Source: Candidatus Aminicenantota bacterium (GTDB lineage: Bacteria; Acidobacteriota; Aminicenantia; Aminicenantales; Saccharicenantaceae). Taken from it: a stretch of 64,000 bases of DNA. The stretch spans positions 62,001 to 126,000 of the forward strand of contig JACIYI010000005.1 in the NCBI GenBank assembly GCA_014360005.1, in the 5' to 3' direction. This document shows positions 18,078-27,445 of this stretch, one piece after another. How positions within the stretch are numbered: the stretch's first letter is position 1; each line of letters begins with the position of its first letter. The notes under the pieces are model-generated. The model saw nothing but the letters and a program-made list of their open reading frames with translations, did no database searches and was not told the origin of the DNA. The translations under genes and the position numbers were made by a program.

Positions 18078-18170
18078 ACTGGTTTATTTATAGCTGATTT
18101 CTGGCTCGATGGCAAGAAGCCGGAAGGCAGGCCCGCTGCCGGCCCCAGCCGGTAAGGGCTGTCTACCAGT

Positions 18171-20192
18171 TCAACCCCTGAGAACAGAAGCCACCACTTC
18201 GGCTACGTCCATTACCCTGACCTCCTCCGCTCCCTTATCCCGCAGGCCGTCCTGGAGCATCGTCAAGCAGAAGGGACAGGAGGTAGCCACCAGCTGGCTG
18301 CCGTTCTTGATTATTTCTTCGCTCCGGAGGTGATTGACCCTTTGTCCTGCTTTCTCTTCCGTCCACATCAGGCCGCCCCCGGCTCCGCAGCAGAAGCTGT
18401 GCTCGCCGGAATTTTTCAACTCCTTGAGCTTCTCACCCAGCCCGGCCCGAAGGATTTTTCTGGGCTGGAGCCACAGACCGTTATGCCGCCCGTAATAACA
18501 GGAATCGTGAATGGTGTAAATACTGGAACTGCCAGCCGGAGAATTGAGCGAAATTCTTTTTTGGTCGAGAAGGTCAGCCAGCAATTCAAGATGAGAAATG
18601 ACCCGCAGGGACCGGATTCTTTCCTTTTCTTCCCCGGTGAAATCGCCCAGCATTTCCAGCAGGGGCGGGTAGTCATGCCGGAAGACGTTATAGCCATGGG
18701 GACAGAAGGTGATCAGTCCTTTTAAATTGTACCCAGCCAGGGCTTTCAGGTTAGACCGGGCCAGCTCCTGGAAAAGGTACTCATTGCCCAGGCGTCTGGC
18801 CGAATCGCCGCAGCAGTGCTCCTCGGCGCCCAGAACGGCGAATTTAAGACCGGCTGCCCGGAGGATTTTGACCATGGCTTCGGCAATTTTCCGTCCGCGG
18901 TCATCGAAATAACCAAAACAGCCGAGCCACAGCAGGTACTCAGCCTGCGGGTTTTCACTAAGAGTCTTTAGGCCCAGTTCAGCCGCCAGGGTTGCTCGGC
19001 GGGAGGCGGGCAGCCCCCAGGGATTGCCGTAGGTTTCCAGGTTGTGGAAGAAAGTCCGCAGCTCGGCCGGGAATCTTCCCTGAGCCAGCACCAGGTTCTG
19101 CCGCAGGCTCAAAAGCTTGTCCGGATGCTCAATGTCAAAGGGACAGACATGGAGGCAGGCCCCGCAGGTGGTACAGGCCCAGATTTCTGCCTCGGTGAAC
19201 ACCCCGGGCACCAGGGATGGCAAATTTTCTTTATTGCTCATTATATTTTTGTCTTCCGCTAACAGGTGCTTTTCCAGGTTCAGGATGACCATCTTAGGCG
19301 AGAGAGCCTTGCCGCTAACGAAGGCCGGACAGACGTCCTGGCAGCGTCCGCATTCAACGCAGGCCAGAGCATCTAAAGCATCCTTCCAGCTGAAATCGGT
19401 GACCCGGTCGGCCCCGAAGCTTTCGGCCTTGTCTAAATCTAAAGGCGGCATCGAACCCGAGGGCTGGTGTTTCCTGAAAAACAGGTTGACCGGGCCGGCA
19501 AACAGGTGGAAATACTTGGAATGCGGGACGTAGGCAATAAAGGAAAACACCACCAGGGCATGGAACCAGTAGGAAAGTTTGAGGTAAAGAGACAGGGTTT
19601 GACCGGACGACTGGCTCAGGTTCAGTCTGTCAGCCAGCCAGCGGCTCAGGAACGCCCAGGACTCCTGACCGGGATGAACAGATAGGGAAAACATCTTAAA
19701 GAGAAGGTAGCTCGTAACCGCCAAGAAAATGAAAAGATAAATCAGGGCAGAGTCGGCGCTTCCGGTGTTATAAGCCCGGGGCCGGGCCACAAACCTTTTA
19801 ACCGCAAAGAATATTACCCCCAGGAGCACGGTGATGGAAAAAAGGTCAACCGAGGCTGAAAACAGGTGCCCGGCGACTGCCTGGCCAAAAAGTTGAAAGC
19901 CGTCGACATAACCTTCCAGGACATGATTAATAGTCATGGTATCGAAAGCCAGCGCCCCGTAGAAAACGAGAAGATGGGCGGCGCCGGTCCAGGGCCTTTC
20001 GTTCTTGAGGGTGCAGAGCTGGAGAAACACCCGGGACAGGGTATAGAAAAATCTTCTGAAAAGAGAATCGGAGCGGTGGGCTGGCCTGAAGCGGGCCATG
20101 ATTAAAACCCGTTTCAGAACGGGGATAAAAAAGACAACAACCGTCAGGCCGACCAGGGCGGCCAGGATAATTCTCTCGGACAGGGTTAGCAA
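18171..20192 (-). CDS. EMO-like membrane Fe-S oxidoreductase (ETF:menaquinone oxidoreductase type)
   Basis: A 673-residue protein. About 230 N-terminal residues form a NarI-like membrane domain with about six helices and His residues that could bind b haem. It continues with a two-cluster ferredoxin domain (CVECGRCQDVCP and CTTCGACLHVCP) and two CCG domains of HdrD/GlpC type: EEHCCGDSARRLGN and HSFCCGAGGGLMW with SCPFC. This order matches the EMO family, which transfers electrons from ETF to menaquinone. In the first CCG unit the expected distal CxxC appears as CPHG. The start is TTG behind GGAGGAAAGG, needed to include the first membrane helix. No etfAB genes are adjacent. A generic heterodisulfide-reductase-related role remains possible. 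Confidence 0.82.
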   Translation of the reverse strand: MLTLSERIILAALVGLTVVVFFIPVLKRVLIMARFRPAHRSDSLFRRFFYTLSRVFLQLCTLKNERPWTGAAHLLVFYGALAFDTMTINHVLEGYVDGFQLFGQAVAGHLFSASVDLFSITVLLGVIFFAVKRFVARPRAYNTGSADSALIYLFIFLAVTSYLLFKMFSLSVHPGQESWAFLSRWLADRLNLSQSSGQTLSLYLKLSYWFHALVVFSFIAYVPHSKYFHLFAGPVNLFFRKHQPSGSMPPLDLDKAESFGADRVTDFSWKDALDALACVECGRCQDVCPAFVSGKALSPKMVILNLEKHLLAEDKNIMSNKENLPSLVPGVFTEAEIWACTTCGACLHVCPFDIEHPDKLLSLRQNLVLAQGRFPAELRTFFHNLETYGNPWGLPASRRATLAAELGLKTLSENPQAEYLLWLGCFGYFDDRGRKIAEAMVKILRAAGLKFAVLGAEEHCCGDSARRLGNEYLFQELARSNLKALAGYNLKGLITFCPHGYNVFRHDYPPLLEMLGDFTGEEKERIRSLRVISHLELLADLLDQKRISLNSPAGSSSIYTIHDSCYYGRHNGLWLQPRKILRAGLGEKLKELKNSGEHSFCCGAGGGLMWTEEKAGQRVNHLRSEEIIKNGSQLVATSCPFCLTMLQDGLRDKGAEEVRVMDVAEVVASVLRG

Positions 20193-20498
20193 CCTTTCCT
20201 CCCGAACTTAAAAAAATAACTTTAATGTCTTTTTAAGATTTTAATCATTTCCCGGCCAATTTCTACTGTTATTTTAGAAGGCATCCAGTAAGGAGGCCGG
20301 TTCGGGTTCCTGGCTGTCAGACGATCGGGGCTCATCCTTATTTGTTTTTTTAATTAACAGGTAACTTCCATCCGAAACTTGATGGCTGGATTCAAGAAAA
20401 CCCACGACCTGCCTTCACCAGGCCAGGATTCGTCCGGGGTCGGGAAAGAGAGGTCAGGTTCTGAGGGTGATTTCTTTCCGGTGGGGGCAGGGCGCCGA
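20193..20498. other. Intergenic gap without recognisable gene
   Basis: Between the EMO-like gene and the beta-barrel-like gene, both on the minus strand. The part next to the EMO gene is AT-rich and may hold its promoter. I see no clear terminator, RNA or repeat. Confidence 0.5.
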
Positions 20499-20957
20499 CT
20501 AAAAATAATACCGGAAACCGATAAAACCCAGAAATTTCACCTCGGTGGCCGGTACCACATCCATGACCGGACTAAACTCCACAAAAATATCAATCGGAGT
20601 TCGTTCGAACATGTAGCTCAGTCCCACCGGCACCCTGATTCCAAACCTGGTTTGATCCTGGAGACTCAGCCGGACTCCGATTCCATAATAAAAAGGCAGC
20701 CGGCCCTTTTCCACCTTGAAAAGGTTAAAGCTGTGCAAAAGATAATCGGCATGCAGGTGGAAGGAATCATTGGCTCCGGCAAAAGACCAGGAACCAGCGA
20801 TATCAAAAGCCGTGGTCCGGCCGGTCCAGTACTTGGCAATAAGACCGGTCGGTTCGCCCAGGATGATACCCAGGCCGAACTTTTTCTCCTGGGCCTGGCC
20901 GGGAACAACCAGCAGAGAAACCATTAGCAGAATGGACAGGATAGCTATCTTTTTCAT
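20499..20957 (-). CDS. Small outer-membrane beta-barrel-like protein
   Basis: A 152-residue protein with a clear signal peptide (MKKIAILSILLMVSLLVVPG then QAQE). The ATG at 20957 has AAGGAG six bases upstream; a longer upstream reading has no support. The mature part alternates aromatic and polar residues (FHLHADYLLHSFNLF, LPFYYGIGVRLSL) and ends in FIGFRYYF, a terminal-phenylalanine signature of outer-membrane barrels. GEPTGLIAKYW near the start recurs in small bacterial barrel proteins. Function unknown. It is monocistronic as far as can be seen. Confidence 0.7.
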   Translation of the reverse strand: MKKIAILSILLMVSLLVVPGQAQEKKFGLGIILGEPTGLIAKYWTGRTTAFDIAGSWSFAGANDSFHLHADYLLHSFNLFKVEKGRLPFYYGIGVRLSLQDQTRFGIRVPVGLSYMFERTPIDIFVEFSPVMDVVPATEVKFLGFIGFRYYF

Positions 20958-21318
20958 CTTATGCTCCTTATAATTCCGTTCCTGTTTCTCAGCCAATTCT
21001 TTAGTCGTTAATTCTATTACACCTTTGAAAATAAGACAAGTTCGGAAAAAAACTGGCGTCTTCCGGGAATGGCTGATAAACCACTTATGACAGTGGGGGC
21101 CGGATGATAACCACAGGCCATGTTCCCCGATTGATTCAGAGCAAAGATGGCGGCAACCTTCCCTGGTGTCAGTTGCCAGCAGAAGAGGAACATCAACATA
21201 CAGCAAGCCGGAGGTACCCGCTGCGGTCGGGATTATTCCCGTTAATTAATTCAGGTCTCTGGCTAATCTACCAGCCAAGCCTTGAAAAAGTTTAAGGTCG
21301 CATGAGCAAGGTTATAAA

Positions 21319-21345
21319 ATTGTCATAAAAATTTTTATTGACAAT
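21319..21345 (+). promoter_or_regulatory. AT-rich inverted repeat overlapping a -35 element (possible operator)
   Basis: ATTGTCA at the left and TTGACAAT at the right flank a self-complementary TAAAAATTTTTA core, forming a near-perfect palindrome with a one-base offset. The right arm contains the TTGACA of the candidate promoter. Confidence 0.5.
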
Positions 21346-21365
21346 AAAGGCACCAGATATAAGAT
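21338..21365 (+). promoter_or_regulatory. Candidate sigma-70 promoter of the amidohydrolase operon
   Basis: A perfect TTGACA (21338-21343) and TAAGAT (21360-21365) with a 16-base spacer. The first gene starts about 200 bases downstream, giving a long leader. Confidence 0.45.
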
Positions 21366-21572
21366 ATTTTTTCTAAACGATTTTACAATTTTTCCGGCGG
21401 AAATTTTGAAGGCAGAAAATAAACTCCTGGCTGATAGCCCTCCCGGCCTCAATTTCTGGATGGAAGTTCTTTTTCAGACCGTGCCCTTCCCGCCCGGGCC
21501 AGACCTCAGACCCACCCATAAAACAGCAACCTATTATATAGATAACCAGACATCCGCTAAGGAAGGAGGCTC

Positions 21573-22916
21573 ATGAAAACAAATCCAGGCAAATTCTTTC
21601 GTCTGGCTGGCTGGAAAACAGGCTCCGGCCTGTTCTGGCTGGCCCTGGTGGCCTGGCTCTGGCTGCTCGTTAGCCAGCCGGCCCTAACCGCAGCCGCAGT
21701 CAAGCCGGCCTATGCCCTGGTCAACTGTCGCCTTGTTACCGTTTCCGGCCCAACCATAGAAAAAGGGACCATTGTTATCCGCAACGGGCTGATTGAAGCG
21801 GTGGGAGCTTCGCAAAAAATCGCCATCCCGGCCGACGCTGAAGTCATAGAGGCCGGCGGCCTGACCGCCTATCCTGGACTTATTTCAGCTCACACCAATC
21901 TCTTCCTGGAAATCAAAGAGCCAGACCAGCCACAGACCGCCGAAGACTTCATGACTGCTTACACTCAGCCGGCTGCCCCCCAGGAATTTCCCGAACTGCT
22001 GATTTTCAGGGAAATAAAGCCCAAGACCAAAACCGTTGAGTCCTGGCACCGGGTCGGTTTCACTACGGTAGTGGTGGCTCCCGCTCGCGGCATCTTCCAG
22101 GGACAGAGCGTTATTCTCAACCTTAATAGCGACCAGGCCAACCGGATGGTCCTGAAACAGCCCTGGGCCCTTCATATCAACTTCACCACCGAGCGCGGCC
22201 TTTATCCTTCCAGCCTGATGGGCACTGTAGCCTTTATCAGGCAGAAATTCTACGATACCCAGCATTATTCCCTGCACCTTAAAAAATACCTGGACTCGCC
22301 TCGCTTCTTAACCAGGCCGGAATACGACCCCTTCCTGGAAGCCCTGGTACCATTCGTAGTGGAAAAGAAGCCAGTGGTCTTTCAGTGCAACAACCAGGAA
22401 GACATCAAAAGAGCCCTGCGCCTGATTGATGAATTCCAGTTGAAGGCCGTGCTCAGCGGCTGCAACGAAGCCTGGAGAGTTACCGCCAACCTGAAGACAG
22501 CCAGGATTCCCCTTCTGGTCAGCCTTGATTTCAGGCCACCGGCCACCAGCCTTTACAACCAGCAGGGTGAGGCGGCTAGAAAAAAAGCAGAAGCCGAACT
22601 CTATCCGGCCAACGCCGCCATCCTGGCCAGAGAAAATATTCCCTTCGCCCTGACCAGCTTCGGGCTGTCAGACACCAGCTTGGGCAAGAACCTGCAGGCT
22701 GCCCTTAAGGCTGGGCTGTCTCCCGAAGCAGCCCTGAAAGCTCTAACTATCGAGCCGGCCAGGATTCTGGGGCTCGACCAGCAGCTGGGAACGCTGGAGC
22801 CAGGCAAGATGGCCAACCTCGTCCTGACCAGGGGCGACCTGTTCGGGGAAAAAACCAGGGTGGTTAAAGTCCTGGTTGACGGAATTCTCTTTAATTATGA
22901 GGAGAAGAGTCAATGA
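21573..22916 (+). CDS. Amidohydrolase-like exported protein with degenerate metal site
   Basis: A 447-residue protein of the imidazolonepropionase/adenine-deaminase-like amidohydrolase superfamily. A signal peptide occupies about residues 14-42. The N-terminal small domain (GTIVIRNGLIEAVG) and the C-terminal ALTIEPARILGLDQQLGTLEPGKMANLVL are canonical. The metal motif after AYPGLI is SAHTNL with His107 and Asn109, so the second histidine of HxH is lost. It starts behind AAGGAGG and its stop overlaps the next gene by 4 bases. Catalysis may be lost or altered; a role as a partner of the intact paralogue next door is inferred. Confidence 0.85.
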   Translation: MKTNPGKFFRLAGWKTGSGLFWLALVAWLWLLVSQPALTAAAVKPAYALVNCRLVTVSGPTIEKGTIVIRNGLIEAVGASQKIAIPADAEVIEAGGLTAYPGLISAHTNLFLEIKEPDQPQTAEDFMTAYTQPAAPQEFPELLIFREIKPKTKTVESWHRVGFTTVVVAPARGIFQGQSVILNLNSDQANRMVLKQPWALHINFTTERGLYPSSLMGTVAFIRQKFYDTQHYSLHLKKYLDSPRFLTRPEYDPFLEALVPFVVEKKPVVFQCNNQEDIKRALRLIDEFQLKAVLSGCNEAWRVTANLKTARIPLLVSLDFRPPATSLYNQQGEAARKKAEAELYPANAAILARENIPFALTSFGLSDTSLGKNLQAALKAGLSPEAALKALTIEPARILGLDQQLGTLEPGKMANLVLTRGDLFGEKTRVVKVLVDGILFNYEEKSQ

Positions 22917-24226
22917 AATACCATGGTAGAACCTTGATACTAATCCTGACCCTGCTAATCCTTCCCGGGTTAACCTCTAATTCCCTGCTGGCGGCCGGCA
23001 ATCTCCTTATCCGGAACGCTACCATTTTGCCAGTTACCGGACCGTCCATTTCCGGGGGTGATGTCCTCATTGTCAATGGCTTTATCAAACAGATTGGCCG
23101 GAACCTGTCCGCTCCGGCCGGGACCAGGGTAATCGAGGCTGGCGGCCGGTACCTGATACCAGGTATCATCGATACCCACACTCACCTGGCCCTTTCCGGG
23201 ACCAACGAAGGCACCGAGGCCGTGACTCCGGAAGTTAACATGGCCGAGGTTATTAACCCCGATGACACGGCCATCTTCACTGCCCTGAGCGGCGGGGTGA
23301 CCATGGTTCATACCATGCACGGCAGCGCCAACGTCATCGGCGGGGTCAACGTTGTCTTAAAATTGAAATGGGGCCAACCATCTGAAAAACTTATAGTTAA
23401 AGAAGCTTACCCCACCCTGAAATTCGCCCTGGGAGAGAACGTCAAGCAATCCAACCGGATTCTGCTGCCCGGGAGGCCTCGGCGCTACCCGGCCACCAGG
23501 ATGGGGGCCAACGCCCTTATCAGAAGAGAATTGCTGAGAGCCAGAGACTACCTGGCCGAATGGCAAAGGTACGAAAAATTAAAAAATTCCAAAAACCAGC
23601 CACCCTGGCTTCTGCCGCCGCGGAAGGACCTGCGGCTGGAAACCCTGGCCGACCTGCTCCGGGGGAAGCTCTACGCCCGCTGCCACGCCTATGTGGCTAC
23701 CGAGATGGTTGAATTCCTGAATCTGGCCAGGGAATTCGGGTTCAAAATCGGAGCCTTTGAACATGCCTGGGAAGCTTACAAGATTACCGACGAGCTGCTG
23801 GCGGCCGGAGTCGGGATTTCGGTCTTTATCGACAGCTGGGCCTATAAAATGGAAGCGGCTGAGGGTATTGCCTACAATGCCGCTTACTGCAGCAAGAGAG
23901 GAATTCTGGTATCCATAAATTCTGATAGCTCGGAGAGAGTGCGGCGGCTGTTCAATGAAGCCGGCAAGGCAGTTAAATATGGTCTGACGCCGAACGAGGC
24001 CCTGAAAATGATTACCATTAACGCCGCCAGGCAGCTGGGAGTGGACCACCTGGTCGGCAGTATTGAAGTGGGGAAGCAAGCTGACCTGGCTCTGTTCAAT
24101 GAGCATCCAATGAGCGCCTATACCCGCTGCGACCTGACCATCATTGAAGGTGAGGTCTACTTTGACCGGGAGCAGCTGCTCAGAGAAAGGTCAGCCGCGG
24201 CCGAAGCCAGGAAAGGAGGCAACTGA
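22913..24226 (+). CDS. Exported metal-dependent amidohydrolase
   Basis: A 437-residue member of the same superfamily, with a signal peptide (about residues 6-28). The metal site is intact: GIIDTHTHLAL (His89, His91), later YARCHAYVATE, IGAFEHAWEAYK and VSINSDSSE supply the other histidines and the aspartate. The C-terminus MITINAARQLGVDHLVGSIE is typical. It probably hydrolyses a cyclic amide or an aminoacyl/dipeptide-like substrate in the periplasm. It sits between two degenerate paralogues with overlapping start and stop codons on both sides. Confidence 0.88.
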   Translation: MKYHGRTLILILTLLILPGLTSNSLLAAGNLLIRNATILPVTGPSISGGDVLIVNGFIKQIGRNLSAPAGTRVIEAGGRYLIPGIIDTHTHLALSGTNEGTEAVTPEVNMAEVINPDDTAIFTALSGGVTMVHTMHGSANVIGGVNVVLKLKWGQPSEKLIVKEAYPTLKFALGENVKQSNRILLPGRPRRYPATRMGANALIRRELLRARDYLAEWQRYEKLKNSKNQPPWLLPPRKDLRLETLADLLRGKLYARCHAYVATEMVEFLNLAREFGFKIGAFEHAWEAYKITDELLAAGVGISVFIDSWAYKMEAAEGIAYNAAYCSKRGILVSINSDSSERVRRLFNEAGKAVKYGLTPNEALKMITINAARQLGVDHLVGSIEVGKQADLALFNEHPMSAYTRCDLTIIEGEVYFDREQLLRERSAAAEARKGGN

Positions 24227-25587
24227 TGATACCCGATAGAATTAGAACCAGGAACTGGAAAAAAATTTCCATAACGGGGCTGATGATCTTGTTGTTAAAT
24301 CTCCAGCCGGCCCGGTCATTTGGAATGGTCCCGGTCAGGCAGGAAGCAGCTGAAGAGACAAAGCCCGGACTCCTGGCCATCGTTAAGGCCCGGATTGTTC
24401 CGGTCGTCGGTGAGGAAATTCCAGCCGGAACCATCCTGGTGGAAAACGAGAAAATCAAGGCTGTAGGCCGAAACCTGGAAATTCCGACCGGAGCCAGGAT
24501 AATTGAAGCCGGCGGCCTGGTCGCCTACCCGGGAATGATTGACAGCTATTCTTCCCTGGGGCTGGTAGAGATAAGCGGTGTGGCAGCCACCGTCGACAAC
24601 CGGGAAACCGGGAGAATTAACCCCCAGGTCAAGGCCGTTGAAGCTCTGAAATACGATTCCATGCATATTCCCATTGCCCGGGCCAACGGTATCGTAGCTG
24701 CAGTGGTAGCTCCGTCCGGCGGGTTGATAGCCGGGCAGAGCACTCTGGTCAAGCTCAGCGGCTGGACCAACCGGGAAATGGTGATTAAAGAGAGCCTGGC
24801 TCTGGTGGTTGAACTCCCGGGTATCAGGGGCAGCCGCCGGGGTTTTATGGGTTCAAGAGGCCAGCCGGCCGCCGTCTCCACCGACAGGGCCCTGGCCGAG
24901 CTCAAAGAACTTCTGGCCAAGGCCAGGATGTATGAAAAAAGAAGAGAGCAGGCCGCCAGGAACCTGCTGCTCCCGCAGCCGGAGTTTGACCAAACCAGCC
25001 ATTGTCTGCTGCCTGTGGTCAAGGGAGAGCTGCCGGTCATCTTTTCTGTCCATGCTGATAAGGACATCATCCAGACCATCAAGTTTGTGCAGGAGGAAAA
25101 GATTAGGGCTATTTTCTACCAGGTAGAGCAGGGCTTTAAGGTGGCCGATGAAATCAAGAAAGCCGGCATTCCTTGTATTATCGGCTCGCTTTATAATCAG
25201 CCACCGGTCTGGGAAGATGGTTACGATTCCCTCTTCCTCAACCCGGTCTTACTCAACAAAGCCGGCGTGAAAATTGCCTTTTCCTCTTCCAGTTCCAGCG
25301 CAGCCAAGGACCTGCCTTACCACGCGGCCAAAGCGGCTGCTTTCGGGCTGGAGCGAAAGGAAGCTCTGAAAGCAGTAACCATCTACCCGGCAGAAATTTT
25401 TGGCCTGGACCAGATTATGGGCAGCCTGGAGCCGGGTAAGCTGGCCAACATCGTCCTGGCCGACGGCGACCTGCTGGAACTCGGAACCAGAATAGAAAGG
25501 GTTTTTATTGAAGGACGGGAAGTGGACCTCAGCAATCGCTATACCGAGTTGCTGGAGAAATTCAAGAAAAGAGAAAAGGAGAAGTGA
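24226..25587 (+). CDS. Amidohydrolase-like exported protein lacking the HxH motif
   Basis: A 453-residue paralogue overlapping the previous gene by one base. The small domain (GTILVENEKIKAVGRN) and C-terminal AVTIYPAEIFGLDQIMGSLE are preserved, but the site that should read DxHxH is AYPGMIDSYSSLGL, with neither histidine. The region that should hold the late aspartate reads KIAFSSSSSSAAKD. The metal site therefore looks dismantled while the fold and export signal are kept. The region GIVAAVVAPSGGLIAGQS parallels GFTTVVVAPARGIFQGQS in the first paralogue, so the two degenerate copies are closer to each other than to the middle gene. Confidence 0.85.
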   Translation: MIPDRIRTRNWKKISITGLMILLLNLQPARSFGMVPVRQEAAEETKPGLLAIVKARIVPVVGEEIPAGTILVENEKIKAVGRNLEIPTGARIIEAGGLVAYPGMIDSYSSLGLVEISGVAATVDNRETGRINPQVKAVEALKYDSMHIPIARANGIVAAVVAPSGGLIAGQSTLVKLSGWTNREMVIKESLALVVELPGIRGSRRGFMGSRGQPAAVSTDRALAELKELLAKARMYEKRREQAARNLLLPQPEFDQTSHCLLPVVKGELPVIFSVHADKDIIQTIKFVQEEKIRAIFYQVEQGFKVADEIKKAGIPCIIGSLYNQPPVWEDGYDSLFLNPVLLNKAGVKIAFSSSSSSAAKDLPYHAAKAAAFGLERKEALKAVTIYPAEIFGLDQIMGSLEPGKLANIVLADGDLLELGTRIERVFIEGREVDLSNRYTELLEKFKKREKEK

Positions 25588-25588
25588 C

Positions 25589-27196
25589 ATGAGTCTAACC
25601 GGGCGGGAAAAAGGAATCAGGCCGGGCTGCGGTCAGCCCGTCATCAACTGCCTGAGCCTGCTGGGCCTGGTGGCACTGCTCCTCCTGTTCGGGCCCCAGG
25701 CGAGGCTGACCGCTTCTCCCCCCGTGCCTTCGGCCCAGAAAAAGGCGACTTTAAAAATCAGCCGGGAAAAGAAATTCATCCTGGACTGGCTGGGGCAGAA
25801 GGAACAGCTCGAATACTTCGGCCGGATTTCCGACCGCATCTGGTCCTACGCTGAACTGGGCCTGCAGGAATTCAAATCTTCCCAGCTTCTGGCTGACACC
25901 CTGGAACAGGCCGGCTTCAGAGTCGAGCGAGGACTGGCCGGCCTGCCGACCTGTTTCGTGGCCACCTATGGAGAGGGTAAACCGGTCATCGGTTTTCTGG
26001 GGGAATTTGATGCCCTGCCGATGCTGTCCCAGAAGGGGCGGGTCCCCAGGCAAGAACCGGTGGTGGAAGGGGCTCCGGGCCACGGCTGCGGGCATAATAC
26101 CATGGGCACGGCGGCGGTGGCTGCGGCCATCGCCACCAAGCAGGCCATGGATAAGTTCGGGCTTAAAGGAACGATTAAAGTTTTTGGCTCACCAGCCGAG
26201 GAAATCCTGGCCAGCCGGCCATACATGGTCCGGGCCGGGCTCTTCCAGGGCGTCGACGCGGTCATAGACAACCACAGCTCGAGCGATTTCGGCACGGCCT
26301 ACGGAGTTTCGGGCAACGCGGTCATTTCAGTCATCTTCACCTTTAAAGGGAAAACGGCCCACAGCGCCGGTGCTCCCTGGGCCGGACGGAGTGCCCTGGA
26401 TGCAGTTGAACTAATGAATGTGGCCACGAATTACCTGCGCGAGCATCTTAACCCGGCCCACCGCCTGCATTATGTCATCCTGGAAGGCGGACAGGCTCCG
26501 AACGTCGTCCCGGACAGGGCTGCGGTCTGGTATTATGTGCGTAACACCGATGACCAGCTGGAGTCCATGTATGACAGAGTGGTCAACTGTGCTAAAGCGG
26601 CGGCCCTGGCCACCGGTACCGAACTGACAGAAATCAGAGTCTTAAGCGCCACCCACCAATTCCACGGCAACCGGGCCCTGGCCGAACTCATCCAGAAGAA
26701 TATAGAAGTGGTGGGCCTGCCGGCCTGGGAGAAAGAGGAAGAAGAATTCGCTCTGGCTCTGCAGCAGGAGGTGAAGGCCAAAGAAAAAGGATTGACCAAA
26801 GAAGTCAGCCGGCTGAGAGAACCCCGTGACACGTTTATCGGCGGTGGCTCGACTGATGTGGGCGAGGTGACCCTGGTGGCGCCCACGGCCACCGTCCGCT
26901 TTCCGGCCAGTGTCCCCGGGGCCATCGGTCATCACTGGTCAACGGTGGCCTCGGTCTACGGGTCGATAGCCTGGAAAGGGCTTAACGCCGGGGCCAAGGC
27001 CATGGCTCTTTCGGCCCTGGACCTGCTGACCAGACCGGAGGAACTGAAACAGATCAGGGCGGAATTTGAAGAATATATTAAAACTCATTCATATAAGTCC
27101 TTCCTGCCGCCAGAGGCCCGCCCTCCCCTGGAACTGAACCAGGCTTTGATGGAAAAATGGCGGAAACTCCTGGAACAGCACGAAATTAAGGATTAA
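25589..27196 (+). CDS. Exported M20 family amidohydrolase, AbgB-like
   Basis: About 535 residues. ATG 25589 follows AAAAGGAGAAG one base after the previous stop, so an earlier in-frame start inside the upstream gene is rejected. A signal segment (INCLSLLGLVALLLLFG) precedes the M20D domain: GFLGEFDALPML and APGHGCGHNTMG carry metal-binding positions, GSPAEE the catalytic glutamate, and KGKTAHSAGAPWAGRSALDA belongs to the dimerisation domain. The sequence fits p-aminobenzoyl-glutamate hydrolase subunit B or a related aminoacyl-dipeptide hydrolase. It ends a four-gene operon of amide-bond hydrolases. The 249-base gap that follows shows no gene. Confidence 0.88.
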   Translation: MSLTGREKGIRPGCGQPVINCLSLLGLVALLLLFGPQARLTASPPVPSAQKKATLKISREKKFILDWLGQKEQLEYFGRISDRIWSYAELGLQEFKSSQLLADTLEQAGFRVERGLAGLPTCFVATYGEGKPVIGFLGEFDALPMLSQKGRVPRQEPVVEGAPGHGCGHNTMGTAAVAAAIATKQAMDKFGLKGTIKVFGSPAEEILASRPYMVRAGLFQGVDAVIDNHSSSDFGTAYGVSGNAVISVIFTFKGKTAHSAGAPWAGRSALDAVELMNVATNYLREHLNPAHRLHYVILEGGQAPNVVPDRAAVWYYVRNTDDQLESMYDRVVNCAKAAALATGTELTEIRVLSATHQFHGNRALAELIQKNIEVVGLPAWEKEEEEFALALQQEVKAKEKGLTKEVSRLREPRDTFIGGGSTDVGEVTLVAPTATVRFPASVPGAIGHHWSTVASVYGSIAWKGLNAGAKAMALSALDLLTRPEELKQIRAEFEEYIKTHSYKSFLPPEARPPLELNQALMEKWRKLLEQHEIKD

Positions 27197-27445
27197 ATAA
27201 AAATAAAATAAATGGCCGGAGATGAGCCGGTTGCAGAAAAAATTAGAAAATCCAGCCTGGAAAAAACTGGCCGCTGGAAACTAAGGCCGGACAGGACCTG
27301 ATTGGCTCCGGACACTCCAGCAAGCTGCTCCTGAAGCCGGCTGGCAGTAAGAATCGGAATAGCTATCCGTATTTCTTGGCCAGGCCGGTTGAAACGGCAG
27401 CGCCCGTCCCCGATTCATAAACTCTAAGCTGAAACCGCGACTTTA

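Larger units (their letters stand above)
20958..21572. other. Long intergenic region between divergent genes
   Basis: About 615 bases separate the barrel-like gene from the amidohydrolase operon. It holds an AT-rich inverted repeat and a promoter-like pair (listed separately). The 20990-21300 part is GC-richer and contains a weak GGGG...CCCC fold near 21093-21130, but I could not match any known RNA class or gene. Confidence 0.5.

Noticed and set aside
20958..21206. N-terminal extension of the barrel-like protein
   Set aside because: The ATG at 20957 has a strong ribosome site and begins a proper signal peptide; the upstream part is not protein-like.
21060..21300. Structured RNA or riboswitch in the long intergenic gap
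   Set aside because: Only a weak GGGG/CCCC fold; no match to cores of glycine, SAM, cobalamin or c-di-GMP riboswitches that I could recognise.
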